From Pseudoflavonifractor sp. An44 (GTDB lineage Bacteria; Bacillota; Clostridia; Oscillospirales; Oscillospiraceae), in the NCBI RefSeq assembly GCF_002161675.1, contig NZ_NFIH01000004.1:1-64000 (forward strand): a DNA stretch of 64,000 bases, written 5' to 3'. The position numbers were made by a program, and so were the translations under genes. The notes under the pieces are model-generated. The model was not told the DNA's origin, ran no database searches, and was given only the letters and a program-made list of their open reading frames with translations. Positions within the stretch are counted from its first letter, which is position 1. Each line of letters begins with the position of its first letter. This document shows, piece by piece, positions 26,503-35,339 of this stretch.

Positions 26503-29166
26503 TTAGTGGGCCTCGGCCCAGGTCTGGCCCACCTTGGCCTCGGCAGTGAGGGGCACGGCCAGCTGGGCCACCCCCTCCATCTCCTGGGTGAGGAGCCGGG
26601 CCACGGTGTCCGCCTCGGCCTGGGGACACTCCACAATGAGTTCGTCGTGGACCTGGAGCACCAGCTGGGCCTGGAGCCCCTCTTGGGCCAGGCGGTGCTC
26701 CACCCGAATCATGGCCAACTTGATGATGTCGGCGGCGGTGCCCTGGATGGGCATGTTCAGGGCCACCCGCTCCCCGAAGCTGCGGGTGTTGAAGTTGGAG
26801 CTTTTCAGCTCGGGCAGCCAGCGGCGGCGGCCGTATAGGGTGGACACATAGCCCTGACTCTTGCCCTGCTCCACCACGCCGTCCATATAGGCCCGCACTC
26901 CGGCGTAGTGGGCAAAATACTTCTCCATATAGCTCTTGGCCTGGGCCACGGAGACATGAATATCCTGAGACAGGGAGAAGGGGGAAATGCCGTAGACGAT
27001 GCCAAAGTTCACCGCCTTGGCCGCCCGGCGCATGTCGGCCGTCACCCGGTCCGGAGACACCCCAAAGACCTGGGAGGCGGTGACGGTGTGGATGTCCACC
27101 CCATCCCGGAAGGCCTGAATCATGGCCTCATCCCCGGACATGTGGGCCAGCAGCCGCAGCTCGATCTGGGAGTAGTCGGCGTCCACCAGCACCCAGCCCG
27201 GTCGAGCCACAAACATGGTGCGCATCTCCGCCCCCAGGGCGGTGCGCACAGGGATATTTTGCAAGTTGGGCTCGGTGGAGGACAGCCGCCCGGTGGCGGT
27301 GACGGTGTTCTGGAAGCTGGTGTGGATGCGCCCGTCGGGGGCGATGACCTTGCTCAAGCCCTCCACATAGGTGGAGTTGAGCTTGGTCAGCTGCCGATAC
27401 TCCAGCACCAGAGAGACAATGGGGTGCTGATATTGCAGCTTCTCCAGCACCTCAGCGTTGGTGGAGTACCCGGTCTTGGTCTTTTTCACCGGGGGCAGCC
27501 CCAGCTTTTCAAATAAAATGTGGCCCAGCTGCTTGGGAGAGAGAATGTTGAACTCCTCCCCCGCCTGCTCATAGATGGCCTTCTGGGTGTCCGCAATGCG
27601 CCCGGTGAGCATCTCGCCAAATCGGGACAGGGCACCCTTGTCCACCAACACCCCGCGCCGCTCCATATTGGCCAGCACAGAGCACAGGGGGATCTCCATC
27701 TCCTGAAGCAGCTTTGTCAGCCCAAGCTCGTCCAATTGAGGGGCCAGCTTCTCGTAGAGGGCCCCGATGAGGGCGTTATCTTCATACCATTCGGTCTGGG
27801 CTTTCACCTGGTCGGACAGGGCCCCGAAGGCCTCCTCGTCCCGCCAAGCTCTGGACTCCTCCAGCTCCTTTTTGAGGTACTGCATGGACAGCTTGGACAA
27901 ATCATAGCTGCCTGCGGTGGGGTCCAGCAGATAGGCGGCCAGCTGGGTGTCAAAGACGAAGCCCTGGCCCTGAACGCCCTCGTCCAGCAGCTTCTCGCAC
28001 AGTTCTTTCACCCCGTGGGCCACTTTCTTCACCCCAGGGCCAAAGAGCTGAGCCAAGAAGGCCTGGTAATCCCCCTGGTAACGACTGCTGCGCACGTCGT
28101 ACAGCCAGCCCTTGTCTCCCTCATGGAGGCTCACCGTCACCCCGTCCAGATTGGGTAGGGGGAGCACCACCACAAAGTCCGCTTTCTCCCACTTTGGCAG
28201 CACCTGGGCCAGCTGCTCCTCGCCCGTGAGGTACACCCCCTCCACCCGAATTTCGGGGGTTTCTTCCACAGCTTGGGCGACCGGTGTGGAAGTGGGCCGC
28301 ACCCCCAGCTTGTCGATGAGCTTGGAAAACTCCAGCTCTAAGAGCATCTGGTACAGCTCATCGTTGTGGAAGGGCTGGCGCAGGGTGTCCTGTGGATGGA
28401 AGTCCATGGGGGCCTCACAGCGGATGGTGGCCAGGTCGTAGCTCATCCGGGCGTCCCCCTCCCCCTCCACCAGCTTCTTGCGGGCGGCGGGCTTCACCTC
28501 CACCGTGTCCAGGTGGGCGTACAGGTCGTCAATGGAGGGGTACTGGGCCAGCAAGGCCATGGCGGTTTTCTCGCCGATGCCCTTGACCCCGGGGATGTTG
28601 TCCGAGGTATCCCCCATGAGGGCCTTGAGGTCGATGATATGGATGGGGTCGAAGCCGTACTCCTCCCGGAACACCTCAGGGGTCATGTTGCGGGTGGTGG
28701 TGCGGCCCATACGGGTGGACACCAGCTTGACGGTGGTGGAGTCGGTGATAAGCTGCAAGGAGTCCTTGTCTCCGGTGACCACCACGGTCTGGCCGCCCTC
28801 CTCCCCGTTCACCCGGGCCATGGTGCCCAGCAGATCGTCGGCCTCCCAGCCCTCCAGCTCATAGCGGCGGATGTTCATGGCGTCCAGCAGCCGTTTCAGC
28901 ACCGGCATCTGCATCGCCAGCTCCTCGGGCATGCCCTTGCGCTGGGCCTTGTAGCCCTCATAGGCCAGATGGCGGAAGGTGGGCGCCTTCAAATCGAAGG
29001 CCACCGCCAGCCCCTCCGGCTGTTCCTCCTCCAGCAGCTTTAAGAGGATGTTGACAAAGCCGAAAATGGCGTTGGTGGGCAGGCCCTCCCGGGTGGACAG
29101 ATTCTGACTGACCCCGTAAAAGGCCCGGTTGACGATGGAGTTTCCGTCGATGACCATGAGCTTCAT
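26503..29166 (-). CDS. polA: DNA polymerase I
   Basis: 887 residues. The 5' nuclease domain (1-290) keeps its acidic metal ligands (IDGNSIVNRAF, EADDLLG, GDKDSLQL, GDTSDNIPG). The 3'-5' exonuclease-like domain (about 300-470) lacks the first DxE metal-binding motif, so proofreading should be lost. The polymerase domain has motif A DYSQIELRLLAH, motif B RRAAKAVNFGIVYG (the O-helix Phe) and motif C QVHDELIVE. Start: GGGAAGGAGAGCC precedes the ATG. It is first in an operon with rimI, a GNAT gene and tsaD. Confidence 0.97.
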   Translation of the reverse strand: MKLMVIDGNSIVNRAFYGVSQNLSTREGLPTNAIFGFVNILLKLLEEEQPEGLAVAFDLKAPTFRHLAYEGYKAQRKGMPEELAMQMPVLKRLLDAMNIRRYELEGWEADDLLGTMARVNGEEGGQTVVVTGDKDSLQLITDSTTVKLVSTRMGRTTTRNMTPEVFREEYGFDPIHIIDLKALMGDTSDNIPGVKGIGEKTAMALLAQYPSIDDLYAHLDTVEVKPAARKKLVEGEGDARMSYDLATIRCEAPMDFHPQDTLRQPFHNDELYQMLLELEFSKLIDKLGVRPTSTPVAQAVEETPEIRVEGVYLTGEEQLAQVLPKWEKADFVVVLPLPNLDGVTVSLHEGDKGWLYDVRSSRYQGDYQAFLAQLFGPGVKKVAHGVKELCEKLLDEGVQGQGFVFDTQLAAYLLDPTAGSYDLSKLSMQYLKKELEESRAWRDEEAFGALSDQVKAQTEWYEDNALIGALYEKLAPQLDELGLTKLLQEMEIPLCSVLANMERRGVLVDKGALSRFGEMLTGRIADTQKAIYEQAGEEFNILSPKQLGHILFEKLGLPPVKKTKTGYSTNAEVLEKLQYQHPIVSLVLEYRQLTKLNSTYVEGLSKVIAPDGRIHTSFQNTVTATGRLSSTEPNLQNIPVRTALGAEMRTMFVARPGWVLVDADYSQIELRLLAHMSGDEAMIQAFRDGVDIHTVTASQVFGVSPDRVTADMRRAAKAVNFGIVYGISPFSLSQDIHVSVAQAKSYMEKYFAHYAGVRAYMDGVVEQGKSQGYVSTLYGRRRWLPELKSSNFNTRSFGERVALNMPIQGTAADIIKLAMIRVEHRLAQEGLQAQLVLQVHDELIVECPQAEADTVARLLTQEMEGVAQLAVPLTAEAKVGQTWAEAH

Positions 29167-29217
29167 AGTGTGGCTCTCCTTCCCTGGTGTGGGGTGTTGC
29201 GGTAATACTAACAGCTG

Positions 29218-29246
29218 ATTATATCATTCTTCCCCATCCAAGGCAA
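29218..29246 (-). promoter_or_regulatory. polA: Promoter of the polA operon
   Basis: On the minus strand TTGCCT (29241-29246), 17 bases, TATAAT (29218-29223), about 50 bases before polA. Confidence 0.82.
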
Positions 29247-29285
29247 TCCCCACGCCTTTTCCCGAAAAATTCCTGTTTTGGACAA

Positions 29286-29313
29286 GAAAAACCGGCGGTC
29301 TCCCGCCGGTTTT
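29286..29313 (-). terminator. Terminator of the holin-like gene
   Basis: AAAACCGGCGG / CCGCCGGTTTT stem with a T-run on the minus strand. It lies 8 bases past the stop codon. Confidence 0.88.
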
Positions 29314-29320
29314 CCCAATC

Positions 29321-29572
29321 TTATCCCAATCCGTCCGACTCCTGGTCGTTGGCATCCGGTTGCTCTGGGTCAGACGCCGTCTGTTTCGTACTCTTGGCCT
29401 TCTTGACTCCCATCACAGCCAACATGACCACCGAGATCACCGACAGAGCACCGCCGGACACGGTAGCCACCGTGCTCTCCGATACCCCCAGGGCCACAGC
29501 GATACCGCCCACCAAACCTACCAGGGCCACCCAGACTTTTTTATCACTGAGTACCTGTTTGAGCGTATTCAT
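29321..29572 (-). CDS. Small two-TM holin-like protein
   Basis: 83 residues, ATG at 29572 with GGAGG seven bases upstream. The N-terminus (MNTLKQVLSDKKVWVALVGL) starts with a short helix and leads into TM1 (about 12-30). A tight turn SESTVAT and TM2 (about 38-56) follow, with a charged tail (KKAKSTKQ, then Asp/Glu). This layout is that of class II holins. No phage genes are nearby, so it is an orphan; another small membrane function is equally possible. Confidence 0.65.
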   Translation of the reverse strand: MNTLKQVLSDKKVWVALVGLVGGIAVALGVSESTVATVSGGALSVISVVMLAVMGVKKAKSTKQTASDPEQPDANDQESDGLG

Positions 29573-29690
29573 GGCAGTTCCTCCTCCATGACGTTGGGGC
29601 CCCAGGCCTGTGCCCACAGCCCCTATGCCATTGGTATGCAAAAACAATCGAGCCGGACTCTACGCCGCCCCCGTTTTCCCACTTTCTCTG

Positions 29691-29719
29691 TTGCCCTTTT
29701 CCCCGGTTGGTGGTATAAT
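29691..29719 (+). promoter_or_regulatory. prfC: Promoter of prfC
   Basis: TTGCCC (29691-29696), 17 bases, TATAAT (29714-29719), about 70 bases before the start codon. Confidence 0.78.
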
Positions 29720-29790
29720 TGCTCCACTATCATACACAATGGGGTGGTTTTGCCTGACTGCCCCAATTTTATCATATGGAGGTTGTTCCA

Positions 29791-31392
29791 TTGTCACTGT
29801 ACGAAGCTGAGATCAACCGGCGGCGAACCTTCGCCATCATCTCTCACCCGGACGCCGGTAAAACCACCCTCACCGAGAAATTCCTCCTCTACGGAGGCGC
29901 CATTGCCCAGGCCGGCGTGGTCAAGGGCAAGAAGAATGCCCGGGCCGCCACCTCCGACTGGATGGAGATTGAGAAACAGCGCGGCATCTCCGTCACCTCT
30001 TCCGTGATGCAGTTCCAGTACGAGGGATTCTGCATCAACATTCTGGACACCCCCGGCCACCAGGACTTCTCCGAGGACACCTACCGCACCCTCATGGCCG
30101 CCGACTCCGCCGTGATGGTCATCGACGCCGCCAAGGGCGTGGAGGCTCAGACCCGGAAGCTGTTCAAGGTCTGCGCCATGCGGGATATCCCCATCTTCAC
30201 CTTTATCAATAAGATGGACCGGGAGGCCCAGGACCCCTTTGACCTGTGCCAGGAGCTGGAGCGAGAGCTGGGCATCGACACCTACGCCGTCAACTGGCCC
30301 ATCGGCTGCGGCAAGGAGTTCCAGGGCGTGTACGACCGCCAGCGCAAGAAGATCATCCACTTCACCTCCAACACCAACGCCAAGGCCGCCATCGCCACCG
30401 AGGTGAATCTGGACGACCCGGAGCTGGCGGGCCTCATTGGCGAGAGCCACTACCGCCAGCTGGTGGATGAGATTGAGCTGCTGGACGGGGCCTCCTGCGA
30501 GTTCGACATGGACCGAGTGCGCCACGGCAAGCTCTCCCCCGTGTTCTTCGGCTCCGCCCTGACCAACTTCGGCGTGGAGCCCTTCCTGGAGGATTTCTTG
30601 CGCATGACCACCGCCCCCCTGCCCCGCATGGCCGGAGAGGAGCTCATCGACTCCTTCGACGACGACTTCTCCGCCTTCGTCTTTAAGATTCAGGCCAACA
30701 TGAACAAGGCCCACCGGGACCGCATTGCCTTCATGCGCATCGTCTCCGGCAAGTTCCAGGCGGACAAAGAGGTCTACCACGTCCAGGGCGGCAAGAAGAT
30801 CAAGCTCTCCCGGCCCCAGCAGCTCATGGCCGCCGAGCGTGAGATCATTGAGGAAGCCTACGCCGGAGATATCATCGGCGTGTTTGACCCGGGCATCTTC
30901 TCCATTGGCGATACCCTGTGCACCGCCTCCCATAAGTTCCAGTTCAACCCCATCCCCACCTTTGCTCCCGAGCATTTCAAGCGGGTGCGGCCCCTGGACA
31001 CCATGAAGCGCAAGCAGTTCCTCAAGGGCATGGAACAGATCGCCCAGGAAGGCGCCATCCAGATCTTCAAGACCCCCTACTCCGGCATGGAGGAGGTCAT
31101 TGTGGGCGTAGTGGGTACCCTGCAATTTGACGTGCTGGAGTACCGCCTGCGCAATGAGTACGGAGTGGACCTGTACGTGGAGGGTCTGCCCTACCAGTTC
31201 CTGCGTTGGATTGAGCACGACGGGGACGAGCCCCTCCAGTCCGACGACCTGGTGCTGCCCAACGACGCCATGTTGGTGGAGGACTACAAGGGCAACCAGC
31301 TGCTCCTCTTCGCCTCCGGCTGGTCCATCAACTGGACCGCCGACCGCAACAAGCAGCTGACCCTGCTGGAGTTCGGCGGCGCGCAGTTCTAA
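29791..31392 (+). CDS. prfC: Peptide chain release factor 3
   Basis: A GTPase that recycles RF1/RF2 from the ribosome after termination. 533 residues. G1 is SHPDAGKTTL, G2 region RGISVTSS, G3 DTPGHQDFSEDT, G4 NKMD. The C-terminal RF3 region with VVGTLQFDVLEYRL is present. I chose TTG 29791 as the start because GGAGG lies eight bases before it and the protein then begins MSLYEAEINRRRTF, as in the family. The in-frame ATG at 29776 has no ribosome site of its own and GGAGG lies inside it. Confidence 0.95.
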   Translation: MSLYEAEINRRRTFAIISHPDAGKTTLTEKFLLYGGAIAQAGVVKGKKNARAATSDWMEIEKQRGISVTSSVMQFQYEGFCINILDTPGHQDFSEDTYRTLMAADSAVMVIDAAKGVEAQTRKLFKVCAMRDIPIFTFINKMDREAQDPFDLCQELERELGIDTYAVNWPIGCGKEFQGVYDRQRKKIIHFTSNTNAKAAIATEVNLDDPELAGLIGESHYRQLVDEIELLDGASCEFDMDRVRHGKLSPVFFGSALTNFGVEPFLEDFLRMTTAPLPRMAGEELIDSFDDDFSAFVFKIQANMNKAHRDRIAFMRIVSGKFQADKEVYHVQGGKKIKLSRPQQLMAAEREIIEEAYAGDIIGVFDPGIFSIGDTLCTASHKFQFNPIPTFAPEHFKRVRPLDTMKRKQFLKGMEQIAQEGAIQIFKTPYSGMEEVIVGVVGTLQFDVLEYRLRNEYGVDLYVEGLPYQFLRWIEHDGDEPLQSDDLVLPNDAMLVEDYKGNQLLLFASGWSINWTADRNKQLTLLEFGGAQF

Positions 31393-31431
31393 AGCCCTTC
31401 TCTCATCTGCCCAGTAGAAAGGGGGTTCCCT

Positions 31432-31965
31432 ATGGCTGACCTATACGAGCAAATCACCCCGCCCCAGCAGCGCAAGGCCCCCAGCGGCCAGTGGAAACTC
31501 CTAGTGCTGCTGGCCATTGGCCTGATCTTGTTGCTGCTGTGTATCGTCCCGGTAGCCCGGATTCTGGGCCATCAGTACGGATATAAGCGGTTTGTCTCCG
31601 CCCTGTCCACCCAGACCTACCAGTGCTATTATCAGGACAATCTGCGGGCTGAGGTGGACGGCACCTCCCTGCGCATCACCGGGGACAACGCCTATGTGGT
31701 CTACAACGCCATCTCCGCTCTGGGGCCTGGCAAACTGCCTGGAAACCCACCCCAGGAGACCCCGGACGCCGTGCTGTACTACGGCGACGAGGCGATGATG
31801 AAGCTGTGGAGCGTGGCTCTGTCCCAGGCCGACCGCCGTCCCAGCGGGGTGTATGTGGAGTTTGACGGCCCCGAAGGGGACTTCTCCTACATCATCAACG
31901 GAAAGGACATGTCTTACTTTTCCGCCGCCCTCTCCCCGGAGAAAAATCCGGCATGGGAGGAATAA
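31432..31965 (+). CDS. Single-TM membrane-anchored protein
   Basis: 177 residues, not recognised. A short cytoplasmic N-terminus (Gln/Pro/Lys-rich) and one TM helix (about 23-45) are followed by an extracellular domain of 130 residues with no motif. The ribosome site AAAGGGGG precedes the ATG. It lies 39 bases after prfC, likely co-transcribed, and ends at a strong terminator. Confidence 0.72.
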   Translation: MADLYEQITPPQQRKAPSGQWKLLVLLAIGLILLLLCIVPVARILGHQYGYKRFVSALSTQTYQCYYQDNLRAEVDGTSLRITGDNAYVVYNAISALGPGKLPGNPPQETPDAVLYYGDEAMMKLWSVALSQADRRPSGVYVEFDGPEGDFSYIINGKDMSYFSAALSPEKNPAWEE

Positions 31966-31975
31966 TCCAAATAGC

Positions 31976-32010
31976 ATCCCCCTGGGCTGTGAACAGCCCA
32001 GGGGGATTTC
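31976..32010. terminator. Bidirectional terminator (membrane protein gene / glpK)
   Basis: A near-perfect stem ATCCCCCTGGGCTGT / ACAGCCCAGGGGGAT with a very short loop, then TTT, between convergent genes. Confidence 0.92.
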
Positions 32011-32013
32011 TCG

Positions 32014-33513
32014 TTATGTCTCTTGGGGGTCCACCCAGCCGCAACTGCGGCCCACCGCCTTGTGCCACCCCCGCAGCAACTTGTCCCGCTGGGGCTGGTC
32101 CATGTTGGGAGTGTAGAGGCTGTCCAGGGTCCACTGGGCACGGATCTCCTCCAGGTCCCGCCAGAACCCGGTGGCCAGGCCCGCCAGATAGGCGGCGCCC
32201 AGGGCGGTGGTCTCCCGAATCATGGGGCGGCGCACCTGCTTGCCCAGAATGTCCGCCTGGAACTGCATGAGGAACTTGTCTCGGGAGGCGCCGCCATCCA
32301 CGCTCAGTTCCGTGAGGTGGATGCCCGTGTCCTTCTCCATGGCCTCCACCAGGTCATAGCTCTGGTAGGCGATGGACTCCTGGGCCGCCCGGATGATGTG
32401 CTCCCGGGTGGTGCCCCGGGTGATGCCGATGAGGCAGCCCCGAGCGTACATGTCCCAGTAAGGGGCGCCCAGTCCGGTGAAGGCAGGCACCAAGTACACC
32501 CCTCCGGTGTCCGGCACCTTCTGGGCGTAGTACTCCGCATCCCGGGACTCGGTGATGAAGCGCAGCTCATCCCGCACCCACTGGATGACGGCACCACCCA
32601 CAAACACGCTGCCCTCCAGGGCGTACTGCACCTTGCCGTTTAGGCCGATGGCAATGGTGCTGATGAGGCCGTTTTCACTGCGGTAGAGCTGGTCTCCCGT
32701 GTTCATGAGCAAAAAGCACCCGGTGCCGTAGGTGTTTTTCGCCTCGCCGGGGGCAAAACAGGTCTGGCCGAACAGCGCCGCCTGCTGGTCTCCGGCCATT
32801 CCCGCAATGGGCACTTCCACCCCCTGGAGGTTCACATAGCCGTAGATTTCGCTGGAGTTGCACACCCGTGGCAGCATGCTCATGGGGATGCCCAGCTTTT
32901 CACAGATGGTCTCGTCCCACCGCAGGTCCCGGATGTTGTAGAGCATGGTGCGGCTGGCGTTGGTGTAGTCGGTGACGTGGACCTTACCCCCGGTGAGCTT
33001 CCACACCAGCCAGCTGTCCACGGTGCCGAACAGAAGTTTCCCCTGCTGGGCCCGCTCCCGAGCCCCCTCCACGTGGTCCAGAATCCACTGGATTTTGGTG
33101 GCGGAGAAGTAGGCGTCGATGAGCAGCCCCGTGTGCTCCTTCACGTATTCGGTAAAGGCCTCGTCCTTCTTCAGCTCCTCGCACAGCCCCGCCGTGCGCC
33201 GACACTGCCACACAATGGCGTTATAAATGGGCTTGCCCGTGTCCTTGTCCCACACAATGGCGGTCTCCCGCTGGTTGGTGATGCCGATGGCGGCAATGTC
33301 TGTGGGGTCGATGCTGTTGCCCACCAGGGACTCAATGAGCACCCCGTACTGGGTAGAGTAAATCTCCATGGGGTCATGCTCCACCCACCCGGGCTTGGGG
33401 TAGTGCTGGGCAAACTCCCGCTGTTCCAAGGCCACAATGTTCTGCTGTCGGTCAAAGAGAATGCAGCGGCTGCTGGTGGTGCCCTGGTCCAGGGCGATGA
33501 CGTACTGTTTCAT
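32014..33513 (-). CDS. glpK: Glycerol kinase
   Basis: Phosphorylates glycerol to sn-glycerol-3-phosphate with ATP, trapping it in the cell. 499 residues. The N-terminal [15 protein letters not shown], the WVEHDP and NQRET segments, [14 protein letters not shown] and [16 protein letters not shown] are all family hallmarks. Start: CAGGAGGCGG precedes the ATG. It faces away from a G3P oxidation operon, and its leader contains an intrinsic terminator (33553-33596), suggesting antitermination control such as by GlpP. Confidence 0.97.
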   Translation of the reverse strand: MKQYVIALDQGTTSSRCILFDRQQNIVALEQREFAQHYPKPGWVEHDPMEIYSTQYGVLIESLVGNSIDPTDIAAIGITNQRETAIVWDKDTGKPIYNAIVWQCRRTAGLCEELKKDEAFTEYVKEHTGLLIDAYFSATKIQWILDHVEGARERAQQGKLLFGTVDSWLVWKLTGGKVHVTDYTNASRTMLYNIRDLRWDETICEKLGIPMSMLPRVCNSSEIYGYVNLQGVEVPIAGMAGDQQAALFGQTCFAPGEAKNTYGTGCFLLMNTGDQLYRSENGLISTIAIGLNGKVQYALEGSVFVGGAVIQWVRDELRFITESRDAEYYAQKVPDTGGVYLVPAFTGLGAPYWDMYARGCLIGITRGTTREHIIRAAQESIAYQSYDLVEAMEKDTGIHLTELSVDGGASRDKFLMQFQADILGKQVRRPMIRETTALGAAYLAGLATGFWRDLEEIRAQWTLDSLYTPNMDQPQRDKLLRGWHKAVGRSCGWVDPQET

Positions 33514-33552
33514 ACTCTTCCGCCTCCTGTGTCTGGTGTTGCCGCATCAAAC

Positions 33553-33596
33553 AAAAAAGAGCACAACTGGCGACTTGCCTCTCGCCCGTCCTGCTC
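33553..33596 (-). promoter_or_regulatory. Leader terminator (attenuator) of glpK
   Basis: On the minus strand, within the about 100-base glpK leader, a hairpin joins GAGCA to TGCTC with an inner GGCGA/TCGCC stem and ends in six T. In several Firmicutes the antiterminator GlpP acts on glpFK and glpD leaders at such a structure; no glpP is in this window. Confidence 0.65.
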
Positions 33597-33619
33597 CTCA
33601 TCTTTCTTGGGTTGCACCC

Positions 33620-33648
33620 ATTATGCCAGATTTTCACCCACCTGTAAA
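33620..33648 (-). promoter_or_regulatory. glpK: Promoter of glpK
   Basis: On the minus strand TTTACA (33643-33648), 17 bases, CATAAT (33620-33625). It lies upstream of the leader terminator. Confidence 0.7.
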
Positions 33649-33750
33649 GGGCTCCCCCCTCCCCGCCCGGGAAAAATCAGCGATACGACGCAAACCGCCC
33701 CCGGTTTTTCGTCACTGTGCACAGTCTAAAGGATGTTCCATTTCTATCCC

Positions 33751-33779
33751 TTGCTTTTTCCCACAAAACCAGATATAAT
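33751..33779 (+). promoter_or_regulatory. Promoter of the glycerol-3-phosphate oxidation operon
   Basis: TTGCTT (33751-33756), 17 bases, TATAAT (33774-33779), giving a leader of about 100 bases. Confidence 0.75.
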
Positions 33780-33812
33780 GGCCCCAACAAACGGATAGAC
33801 CAAGGGGTTGAG

Positions 33813-33869
33813 CGCAACGCAGGTGGGTGGCCGCAATCAGGGGGCTGGATCTGGGTTGCGTTTTGCTTT
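33813..33869 (+). promoter_or_regulatory. Possible attenuator hairpin in the G3P operon leader
   Basis: CGCAAC (33813-33818) pairs with GTTGCG (33855-33860), followed by TTTTGCTTT. The stem is only six base pairs with a long loop, so it is weaker than the glpK attenuator. Confidence 0.35.
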
Positions 33870-33887
33870 GGAAGGGAGGTCCTTTTC

Positions 33888-35339
33888 ATGTATGACGTCA
33901 TCATTCTGGGCTGTGGGGTGGTGGGGGCGGCCGCCGCCTATCACCTGGCCCAGTATCCCCTGAACGTGGCCATCTTGGAGGCTCAAAACGATGTAGCCAA
34001 TGGCACCACCAAGGCCAACAGCGCCATCATCCACGCCGGGTACGACCCGGAGCCGGGCACCCTCATGGCCCGGCTCAACGTGGAGGGCAACCGGATGGCC
34101 GGGGACATCTGCCAAAAGCTCCAGGTGCCCTTTGCCCGGGTGGGCAGCCTGGTATTGGCCTTTGATGAGGGAGACCTTCATACCCTGCGCACCCTCTATG
34201 ACCGAGGCGTACAAAACGGCGTGCCGGGGCTGGAACTGCTGGACGCCGCCCAAGTGCGCCAAACAGAGCCCAACCTCAGCCAGAACGTGGTAGGCGCCCT
34301 CTACGCCCCCACCGCCGGCATTGTGGACCCCTGGCAGTATGCCCTGGCCATGGCAGAGGTGGCGGTGGTCAACGGCGTGGAGCTCCACCGCTCCGCCCCT
34401 GCCACGGCCATCACCCCCATAGAGGGGGGCCACGCCGTCACCACCCCCAAGGGGGTATTTGAGGGGAAATATATCCTCAATGCCACTGGGGTGTTCTCCG
34501 ACCAGGTGCATGGGCTGTTAGAAGAGCCGGACTATGCCATCACCCCCAACCGGGGCGAATACTACCTGCTGGACAAGAGCCAGGGAAAGCAAGTCTCACA
34601 CGTGGTATTCCAGTGTCCCAATGAGCGGGGCAAAGGAGTACTGGTGGCCCCCACCATCCACGGCAATCTCATTGTGGGCCCCAACGCCCAACCGGTGGAG
34701 GACCGCCACGACCTGGGCAACACCGCCCAAGGGCTGGCCTTTGTCAAGGAACAGGCCATGCGCTCGGTGCCCTGCCTCAACTTTGGGGAAAACATCCGCA
34801 ACTTTGCCGGACTGCGGGCCAACTCCACCCGCTCCGACTTCATTCTGGAGGAGAGCCCCAACCACCCCGGCTTCTTCGACCTGGCGGGGATCAAGTCCCC
34901 CGGTCTGGCGGCCAGCGCCGCCATTGGCCAGTGGGCCTGTGAGCGGATTTTGGAGAAGGAGCCAAACCTGCAACCCAAACCGGACTTTGTGGACCAGCGG
35001 TCCCACGTGATGTTCCAACACCTCTCCCCCCAGGAGAAAAACGCCCTCATCGCCCAGGACCCCCGGTATGGCCGGGTGGTCTGTCGGTGCGAGACGGTCA
35101 CCGAGGGGGAGATCGTGGCCGCCCTCCACGCCCCCATCCCGCCCTACACCATCAACGGGGTGAAGCGGCGGTGCAATGCGGGCATGGGCCGCTGTCAGGG
35201 TGGCTTCTGCGCCCCCAGGGTCCAGGCCCTCATTGCCCGGGAGCTGGGGCTGGACCCCTGTGAGGTGCTGCTGGACCAGGAGGGCTCCTACCTGCTCACC
35301 GGAGAGACCAAGGGCCAAGGAGGGAACGCTCATGTATGA
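33888..35339 (+). CDS. FAD-dependent glycerol-3-phosphate dehydrogenase-like oxidoreductase with BFD-type iron-sulfur domain
   Basis: 483 residues. The N-terminal FAD-binding fold (IILGCGVVGAAAAYHLAQ) and the DAO-family core cover about 1-365. A C-terminal Cys cluster (CRCETVTEGEI...CNAGMGRCQGGFC, about 400-450) matches BFD/Fer2 [2Fe-2S] domains of GlpA-type enzymes. With the next two genes it forms the anaerobic glycerol-3-phosphate oxidising complex, delivering dihydroxyacetone phosphate. Its location divergent from glpK supports this. Start: GGAAGGGAGGTCC precedes the ATG. Confidence 0.88.
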   Translation: MYDVIILGCGVVGAAAAYHLAQYPLNVAILEAQNDVANGTTKANSAIIHAGYDPEPGTLMARLNVEGNRMAGDICQKLQVPFARVGSLVLAFDEGDLHTLRTLYDRGVQNGVPGLELLDAAQVRQTEPNLSQNVVGALYAPTAGIVDPWQYALAMAEVAVVNGVELHRSAPATAITPIEGGHAVTTPKGVFEGKYILNATGVFSDQVHGLLEEPDYAITPNRGEYYLLDKSQGKQVSHVVFQCPNERGKGVLVAPTIHGNLIVGPNAQPVEDRHDLGNTAQGLAFVKEQAMRSVPCLNFGENIRNFAGLRANSTRSDFILEESPNHPGFFDLAGIKSPGLAASAAIGQWACERILEKEPNLQPKPDFVDQRSHVMFQHLSPQEKNALIAQDPRYGRVVCRCETVTEGEIVAALHAPIPPYTINGVKRRCNAGMGRCQGGFCAPRVQALIARELGLDPCEVLLDQEGSYLLTGETKGQGGNAHV

